Part shown: piece by piece, positions 6,814 to 11,212 of the stretch
Layout: every line of letters begins with the position of its first letter
Position numbering within the stretch: position 1 is the first letter of the stretch
From: Ruminococcus flavefaciens
GTDB lineage: Bacteria; Bacillota; Clostridia; Oscillospirales; Ruminococcaceae
Direction of reading: 5' to 3'
DNA length: 11,212 nucleotides
Assembly: GCA_902792495.1 (NCBI GenBank)
Contig: CADBAC010000049.1
Location: 1 to 11,212 of the forward strand
The notes under the pieces: model-generated
Databases searched by the model: none
What the model was told of the DNA's origin: nothing
The model's input: only the letters and a program-made list of their open reading frames with translations
Made by a program: the position numbers and the translations under genes

Positions 6814-7887
6814 TCAGTATGTTCTTTCCGCATTATCTATAGCCTGTTCAAGGAGCATATCCACGAAGTCCTCATGAGAGATGCCCATATGCTCCATCAG
6901 TTTCGGGAACACACTGTTCTTGCGGAGTCCCGGGGATGTGCCGATCTTGTTGAGGAGGAGTCTTCCGTCATCGGTCAGGAAGAAGTCCAGTCTTGCAAGT
7001 CCCTTGCAGCCCATAGCCTTGTAAGCCTTGACAGCGGTCTCACGGATAGAAGCCTGAAGCTCATCGGAAATATCAGCAGGTATCTTCAGTCCGTCGCCTG
7101 TGCTCTGGTTCACTTCTGTGGGATCGTATACCCTGTCGGTATCGAGGATCTCGCCTATATATGTGGAGAACGGCGTATCATAGCCGAATACAGCTGCTTC
7201 CATCTTGCGGCCCCTGACGTATTTCTCAACGACTACCTTGTTATCGTTGGAGAAAGCCACCTTTACAGCTGCGATAAGCTGTGCGAGGTCGTCAGCTTTT
7301 CCCGTGCCAGCGCTGGTGCCGCTCTTTGCAGGCTTAACGATAAGCGGGAATCCAAGTTCGCCTGCTATTTCCTGACAGCGTTCATCAATTTCGCTTATCT
7401 CACGCTGAGTGATTATCCTCCACTCTGCGGTATCGATGTCGTAGTCATCCATTACCATATGGATGTGCGACTTATCCATGCATGAAGCCGCAGCAAGAAC
7501 TCCGCAGCCCACATAGGGTATGCCCGAAAGATCGAGAAGTCCCTGAACTGTACCGTCAGCGCCGTGCTTGCCCATGACTACGGGAAATACAACGTCTATC
7601 TTTCTGACAACAGCTTCACCGTTCTCGATGAGGATTATGCCTCTGTGAAGCGGATCGGGAGATATTATAGCCGATGTGCAATCGGGGTCCTGCTCCCATT
7701 CGCCTGTGGGGATATCCTCCACATCTCCGGGGAAATACAGCCATCTGCCCTTTCTGGTGATACCAATGCAGATCACCTCATATTTATCTTCGGGAATATT
7801 CCTTATGACCTCAGCGGCGGAAGCCAGTGAAAGTTTATGCTCTCTTGAAGTGCCGCCAAAAATCACAGCTGCCTTTATCTTTGCCAT
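6814..7887 (-). CDS. ddl: D-alanine--D-alanine ligase homologue with substituted active-site residues
   Basis: The 357-residue protein has the full ATP-grasp Ddl fold: N-terminal GGTSREHKLSLASA (11-24), GADGTVQGLLDL and IPYVGCGVLA (109-132), the glycine-rich loop VKPAKSGTSAGTG (184-196), and the C-terminal RLDFFLTDDG (299-308) with GTSPG (316-320). Ddl enzymes make D-Ala-D-Ala for peptidoglycan. Compared with E. coli DdlB, E15 (E16 here), R255 (R299), D257 (D301), G276 and S281 (S325) are kept. The metal ligands E270 and N272 are K314 and G316 in NKIGTSPG. The FYDYEAKY segment with K215/Y216 is replaced by VYDPTEVN. The reading frame is intact, so this is not a decayed gene by length. It may be inactive, regulatory, or use other substrates. 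ATG at 7887 has AAAGGAG at normal spacing. It is the first gene of the Ddl-DUF1934-argS operon. Confidence 0.85.
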   Translation of the reverse strand: MAKIKAAVIFGGTSREHKLSLASAAEVIRNIPEDKYEVICIGITRKGRWLYFPGDVEDIPTGEWEQDPDCTSAIISPDPLHRGIILIENGEAVVRKIDVVFPVVMGKHGADGTVQGLLDLSGIPYVGCGVLAAASCMDKSHIHMVMDDYDIDTAEWRIITQREISEIDERCQEIAGELGFPLIVKPAKSGTSAGTGKADDLAQLIAAVKVAFSNDNKVVVEKYVRGRKMEAAVFGYDTPFSTYIGEILDTDRVYDPTEVNQSTGDGLKIPADISDELQASIRETAVKAYKAMGCKGLARLDFFLTDDGRLLLNKIGTSPGLRKNSVFPKLMEHMGISHEDFVDMLLEQAIDNAERTY

Positions 7888-7947
7888 GTTGTTCTCCTTT
7901 GTAATAGTATCGAAAATTGAGTATAGTCATTTTTCAAGTATCACTAT

Positions 7948-7976
7948 ATTTTATCACATTTCACAAAAAACTGCAA
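7948..7976 (-). promoter_or_regulatory. Putative sigma-A promoter of the ddl-DUF1934-argS operon
   Basis: TTGCAG (7976-7971) and TAAAAT (7953-7948) on the minus strand are separated by exactly 17 nt in AT-rich DNA. The start of transcription would be near 7941, giving a leader of about 54 nt before the ATG at 7887. No riboswitch-like structure is seen in that leader. Confidence 0.5.
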
Positions 7977-8142
7977 GTATTTTTTGCGAAAATGCAGGAT
8001 AACACAGTAAATTTCGCAAGTAAGGCATATCACAGACAATTTTCCACAGATATTTTTGTTTATTTTGCCGATTGATTTTTCCTTTTTTGGTACCCTTGTG
8101 CAGATTGTCCATGTTAATAATGACGAAGCAGTACCGATGACC
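7977..8142. other. AT-rich intergenic DNA without a convincing gene
   Basis: This gap between two minus-strand units holds one inverted repeat, TTGCGAAA (7984-7991) with TTTCGCAA (8012-8019), lying just upstream of the ddl promoter. It also contains a 52-codon minus-strand ORF (8112-7954) starting MDNLHKGTKKGK; it has no ribosome binding site and overlaps the promoter, so I do not call it a gene. Confidence 0.5.
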
Positions 8143-8211
8143 AAAAAGAAAAAGCCGTTCCCGATATACGGTGAACGGCTCTCAGAATCAGTTATTTTTT
8201 ACCCTTGTGCA
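8091..8211. repeat. 12-bp direct repeat flanking the terminator
   Basis: TACCCTTGTGCA occurs identically at 8091-8102 and 8200-8211, each beside a T-rich run, with the GH130 terminator between them. It may be chance, a duplicated fragment, or a binding site. Confidence 0.4.
8143..8180 (-). terminator. Intrinsic terminator of the GH130 gene
   Basis: On the minus strand AGCCGTTC (8180-8173), a one-base bulge, CCG, a TATAT loop, CGG and GAACGGCT (8160-8153) form an 11-bp stem. TTTTTCTTTTT follows directly (8152-8143 region). It lies about 60 nt downstream of the GH130 stop codon. Confidence 0.9.
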
Positions 8212-8238
8212 TTTTTACCTGTGACGAGATGATACTGC

Positions 8239-9258
8239 TCATCTCATACCGATTTTGTCGTCATCTTTCTGAAGCTTGTCATACTTTATGATGTAGTCCC
8301 ACAGCTCCTGAACGGTCGTGAAAGCTATTCCCACGTAGCTGTCGGCGCATCCGTAGTAAATGGCGATACGTCCTGTTTCAGCATCATGGAGAGTAGCGCA
8401 CGGGAAGCACACATTCGGCACGAATCCCCTTTCCTCGTACCATTCTTCGGGAGCGAGGATGTAGTTTGAACAGCGGTGAAGCACCTTTGAAGGTTCGTTT
8501 ATATCGAGGATAGCCGCACCTATGCTGTAAACATAGCCGTTGCAGGTATTGACAACTCCGTGGTAAAGCATCAGCCAGCCCTTGTCAGTCTCGATAGGAG
8601 CCGCACCTCCGCCTATTTTAAGGCTTTCCCACCAGTTTTCGGAACGTCCCATCACATGGCGGTGGCGTCCCCAGAACTCCATATCCTTGCTTTCGCTTAT
8701 AAAAATGTCACCGAAAGCAGTGTGGCCGTTGTCGCAGGGACGTGAAAGCATGACGAAATTGCCGTTTATCTTTCTCGGAAAAAGCACGGCATTGCGGTTA
8801 TACGGCAGGAACGGATTCTCCACACGGGTAAATGTCCTGAAGTCCTTAGTGACCGCAACTCCGATGGTAGGACCGAACATATCCTGACACCACATTATAT
8901 AATATGTATCCTCCACCTTGACAAGGCGAGGGTCATAGGCATATTTCGGCATGAAGGGTTCACCGTTTTTGTCGGTGAAAGGTATCTTCTCGGGGTCGAA
9001 TTCCCAATGTACGGCATCTTTGCTCCTGCCTAAATAAATATGCGGGATGCCGTCCCTCTGCTCTCCACGGAAAACACCGATAAAGCCGTCCTCATAAGGC
9101 AGCACTGCACTGTTGAAGATACGTGCCACATTCGGCAGGGGATTTCTGCCTATTACGGGGTTTTCGCTGTATCTCCACACAGGAGTCACACAGTCGGCAG
9201 GCTTATCCTGCCACGGCATATTTGAAAGGTTCTCTCCGATTATTCTGATATCAGCCAT
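8239..9258 (-). CDS. GH130 glycoside phosphorylase, probably beta-1,4-mannooligosaccharide phosphorylase
   Basis: The 339-residue protein has the five-bladed propeller signature of GH130: ARIFNSAV (45-52), VFRGEQRDG (62-70), YAYDPRLVKVEDTYYIMWC starting at 107 with Asp109 as the likely catalytic acid, PRKINGNFVMLSRP, SLKIGGGAAPI, WLMLYHGV, and a late YYGCADSYVGIA. Conserved Arg and Lys residues in these blocks bind phosphate. Enzymes of this family split beta-mannosides with inorganic phosphate, giving mannose 1-phosphate. The length and motifs fit the subgroup containing the R. albus mannooligosaccharide phosphorylase (RaMP2 type) better than the longer mannosyl-glucose phosphorylases, but exact substrate is inferred. 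There is no signal peptide, so it acts inside the cell on imported oligosaccharides. ATG at 9258 has AAAGGAG (9272-9266) at 7 nt. It has its own promoter and terminator and appears monocistronic. Confidence 0.9.
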   Translation of the reverse strand: MADIRIIGENLSNMPWQDKPADCVTPVWRYSENPVIGRNPLPNVARIFNSAVLPYEDGFIGVFRGEQRDGIPHIYLGRSKDAVHWEFDPEKIPFTDKNGEPFMPKYAYDPRLVKVEDTYYIMWCQDMFGPTIGVAVTKDFRTFTRVENPFLPYNRNAVLFPRKINGNFVMLSRPCDNGHTAFGDIFISESKDMEFWGRHRHVMGRSENWWESLKIGGGAAPIETDKGWLMLYHGVVNTCNGYVYSIGAAILDINEPSKVLHRCSNYILAPEEWYEERGFVPNVCFPCATLHDAETGRIAIYYGCADSYVGIAFTTVQELWDYIIKYDKLQKDDDKIGMR

Positions 9259-9302
9259 GATCCATCTCCTTTGCTTAATAAAAGCTTAATTCCTATACTT
9301 AA

Positions 9303-9331
9303 ATTATACTACAATTAATCTATTTAGTCAA
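9303..9331 (-). promoter_or_regulatory. Near-consensus sigma-A promoter of the GH130 gene
   Basis: TTGACT (9331-9326) and a perfect TATAAT (9308-9303) are spaced by 17 nt on the minus strand. Transcription would start near 9296, leaving a leader of about 38 nt. Two GCTTAAT direct repeats lie within this leader region (about 9273-9290). I saw no catabolite-response element. Confidence 0.8.
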
Positions 9332-9416
9332 GACGAAAAAGCAAAATTAAGTAAATTCGTGAAACTGCACTAATTTTCCGCTCATATTTCTACACTTTAA
9401 ATTTACGGATATTATA

Positions 9417-9445
9417 TAGACTTGCATATGACCATAGTGTATAAT
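9417..9445 (+). promoter_or_regulatory. Putative sigma-A promoter of the MBL-galK pair
   Basis: A perfect TATAAT (9440-9445), preceded by TG, lies 17 nt after a weak -35 box TAGACT (9417-9422). The leader would be about 26 nt. The GH130 and MBL promoters are divergent and about 110 bp apart. Confidence 0.6.
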
Positions 9446-9477
9446 TAAACTACAAAACAAATCCAAAAGGAGCAGCT

Positions 9478-10206
9478 ATGAAAATAATCAACAGCACCAC
9501 TCGTCCCATTAATAATGTACATTATATATGTATGCATATCGGCGGCTCACCTGTTACCTGCTATGTCATAAACGGCAGAAACGGCGATCTTCTCATTGAT
9601 ACAGGCTTTTACTTCTGCTGTGACAGGCTGAGGAAATGGCTCGGGCAGTTCAATATCCGCCACATCCTCCTCACTCATGCCCATGTTGACCACGACTACA
9701 ATGCCGCAAAGCTGAGGAAGATAACAGGTGCGCAGATTCTTCTGAGTGAAAATGACGTTTCCCTCATCGGCAATTACCGAAGTCAGCCCGTCAAGGCAAC
9801 TATGAAGAAGTACCGCCTGCGCAACATCCAGCAGAATGTATGCGGAGGCATGAAGCTTTTCAGTACCCGCCCCTACTCCCCAGATATCATCATTAAAAAT
9901 CAGGACAGCGGCATTCTTCGCAGTCTCGGTTACGATGCGGATATCATCCCTCTCCCCGGGCACACTCTCGGCTCGTTGGGGGTTCTTGCGGATAATGTGC
10001 TGTACTGCGGCGACGCTTTTACCGCTATATGGGGCAGACCCGATATCACTCCTCATGCCACATCACTCAAAGCTATGCGCCGATCATTAAAGCGCATACT
10101 TAAAATATCTCCGAAATGGCTGGCAACAGGCCACGGACTTCCCGTATCTATGGACAAGGCACGGCCTGTCATAATAAAATATCTGAAAGAAAGGAGCAGA
10201 ATATGA
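9478..10206 (+). CDS. MBL-fold metallohydrolase
   Basis: The 242-residue protein carries the zinc-binding set of the metallo-beta-lactamase superfamily: THAHVDH (His67, His69, Asp71, His72), PLPGHTLGS (His162), CGDAF (Asp179) and ATGHGLP (His219). The full di-metal site is therefore present. No signal peptide or extra domain is seen, so it is probably a cytoplasmic hydrolase of glyoxalase-II-like or general MBL type; the substrate cannot be told from sequence. ATG at 9478 has AAGGAG (9467-9472) at 5 nt. Its stop codon overlaps the next start in ATGA, so it is translationally coupled to the galactokinase-family gene, which hints at a sugar-phosphate or glycan-related role (weak inference). Confidence 0.88.
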   Translation: MKIINSTTRPINNVHYICMHIGGSPVTCYVINGRNGDLLIDTGFYFCCDRLRKWLGQFNIRHILLTHAHVDHDYNAAKLRKITGAQILLSENDVSLIGNYRSQPVKATMKKYRLRNIQQNVCGGMKLFSTRPYSPDIIIKNQDSGILRSLGYDADIIPLPGHTLGSLGVLADNVLYCGDAFTAIWGRPDITPHATSLKAMRRSLKRILKISPKWLATGHGLPVSMDKARPVIIKYLKERSRI

Positions 10207-11212
10207 ATCTCAGCGAACTGATAAACAACATCAACTCAGGCGCTCTCGACGACAGATTCCGCAGTCTCTACGGCTCTGTCACTCCTCAGCGCATCCGCTT
10301 TCTCAGCGTCCTTGAACGGTTCTCAAAGCTTTACCCCGAACAGGACGATATACAGGTATTCTCCGCTTCGGGACGCACCGAGATAGGCGGCAACCACACC
10401 GATCACCAGCACGGCTGTGTTCTTGCGGCGGCGGTGAATATGGACATGATAGCTGTTGCCGCTCCCAATGACAGCGGAGTTATACGTTTTTCCTCGGAGC
10501 AATGCCCCGAATGCACAGTCAGCACCGATGACCTTGCTGTTCATGAGGACGAAAAAGGCACTACTGCCGCTCTGATACGTGGTATTGCCGCAGGTCTTGC
10601 AGATATCGGAGCAAATACAGGCGGTCTCGATATCCTTGTCTCATCGGATGTTCCGTCGGGAAGCGGACTTTCATCCTCGGCGGCTTTTGAGATCCTCATA
10701 GGCACCGTCATCAACTGCATTTACAATGACGGAAAAGCAAGTGCAGAGGAGATAGCCCACATCGGACAAAATGCCGAAAACCTCTACTTCGGCAAGGCAA
10801 GCGGACTTATGGACCAGATGGCAAGCGCTCTCGGCGGCATGGTGGCTATCGACTTTGAAGATCCCGATTCTCCGAAAGTTGAACGCATCAACTTCGATCC
10901 CGGGGATGCAGGCTATTGCATCTGTATCACCGACACAGGCAGCAGTCATGCCGATCTTTCCGATGATTACTCGGCTGTATCGGCGGAGATGAAGCATATC
11001 GCACAGGCAATGGGCCACACAGTTCTGCGAGAAGCGGATGAGGAGGAGTTTTACCGCCTTATCCCTGAGCTGAGAAAAGTCTGCACCGACCGTGAGATAC
11101 TCCGTGCAGCCCATTTCTTTGCTGAAAACGAAAGAGCAATACTTGAGGTGCAGGCGCTGAGAAACGGCGATACAGAGGAGTTCTTTGAACTTGTAAACGC
11201 TTCCGGCGATTC
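10203..11212 (+). CDS. galK: Galactokinase-family GHMP kinase (runs off the right edge)
   Basis: About 336 residues are visible of a probable 400-430. GHMP kinase motifs are in order: GRTEIGGNHTDH (57-68), the ATP-binding VPSGSGLSSSAA (150-161), and FGKASGLMDQM (196-206) with Asp204 matching the catalytic Asp of galactokinases. Galactokinase phosphorylates galactose to galactose 1-phosphate in the Leloir pathway. The first motif differs from the textbook GRVNxIGEHxDY: the Arg is kept, but the sugar-contacting Glu is Asn64 and the Tyr is His68, so the sugar specificity is less certain. ATG at 10203 has AAGGAG (10191-10196) at 6 nt and overlaps the MBL stop codon. The C-terminal ATP-binding motif lies outside the window. 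Confidence 0.87.
   Translation, partial: MNLSELINNINSGALDDRFRSLYGSVTPQRIRFLSVLERFSKLYPEQDDIQVFSASGRTEIGGNHTDHQHGCVLAAAVNMDMIAVAAPNDSGVIRFSSEQCPECTVSTDDLAVHEDEKGTTAALIRGIAAGLADIGANTGGLDILVSSDVPSGSGLSSSAAFEILIGTVINCIYNDGKASAEEIAHIGQNAENLYFGKASGLMDQMASALGGMVAIDFEDPDSPKVERINFDPGDAGYCICITDTGSSHADLSDDYSAVSAEMKHIAQAMGHTVLREADEEEFYRLIPELRKVCTDREILRAAHFFAENERAILEVQALRNGDTEEFFELVNASGD

Noticed and set aside
6487..7485. Plus-strand ORF of 332 codons
   Set aside because: It lies opposite the Ddl homologue and DUF1934, crosses their boundary, and has no recognisable domain.
8039..8047. TTTTCCACA resembling a DnaA box
   Set aside because: It is single, imperfect, and far from any replication gene or box cluster.
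9547..10056. 169-codon minus-strand ORF
   Set aside because: It is antisense to the MBL hydrolase, whose metal-binding residues are all in the plus frame.
10671..11114. 147-codon minus-strand ORF
   Set aside because: It is antisense to the galactokinase-family gene, which has all expected motifs.

Overview
The window reads as ordinary chromosome from a Gram-positive, Ruminococcus-like member of the Clostridia. This is inferred from strong AAGGAG-type ribosome binding sites, two TTG starts, moderate GC, a DUF1934-argS pairing as in Firmicutes, a CwlO/PcsB-type hydrolase next to ftsEX, and a GH130 mannan phosphorylase of the kind known from Ruminococcus albus. There is no prophage, CRISPR array, tRNA or rRNA. 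The species assignment is an inference, not a database result.

Left block (1-4409, all minus strand): a CdaR/PucR-type regulator is followed by ftsE, ftsX and then the N-terminal half of a secreted coiled-coil murein hydrolase that runs off the left edge. FtsE and FtsX form a membrane ABC complex that activates this class of hydrolase at the cell surface, so the three genes form one functional unit for peptidoglycan cleavage during growth or division. Two things are unusual. FtsE carries about 205 extra C-terminal residues, first acidic and then ending in a Lys/His-rich tail. The ftsX-hydrolase gap of about 320 bp holds a roughly 183-bp imperfect palindrome resembling a miniature transposable element, followed by mutually exclusive hairpins and a ribosome binding site separated from the start codon by a stem-loop.

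Middle block (4578-7976, minus): a putative sigma-A promoter drives a D-Ala-D-Ala ligase homologue, a DUF1934 protein and argS, spaced about 20 bp apart. The ligase homologue is intact as an ORF, but at the positions of two metal ligands (E270 and N272 of E. coli DdlB) it has Lys and Gly, and it lacks the K215/Y216 pair. It may be a pseudo-enzyme or have a changed activity.

Right block: a monocistronic GH130 mannooligosaccharide phosphorylase gene (8239-9258, minus) has a near-consensus promoter and a clear intrinsic terminator. Divergent from it is a plus-strand pair, a metallo-beta-lactamase-fold hydrolase and a galactokinase-family GHMP kinase that runs off the right edge, coupled by a 4-nt ATGA overlap. 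The kinase has a variant sugar-binding motif.

No complete new system is evident. The best leads are the degenerate Ddl paralogue, the extended FtsE, and the palindromic element with its structured leader between ftsX and the hydrolase.
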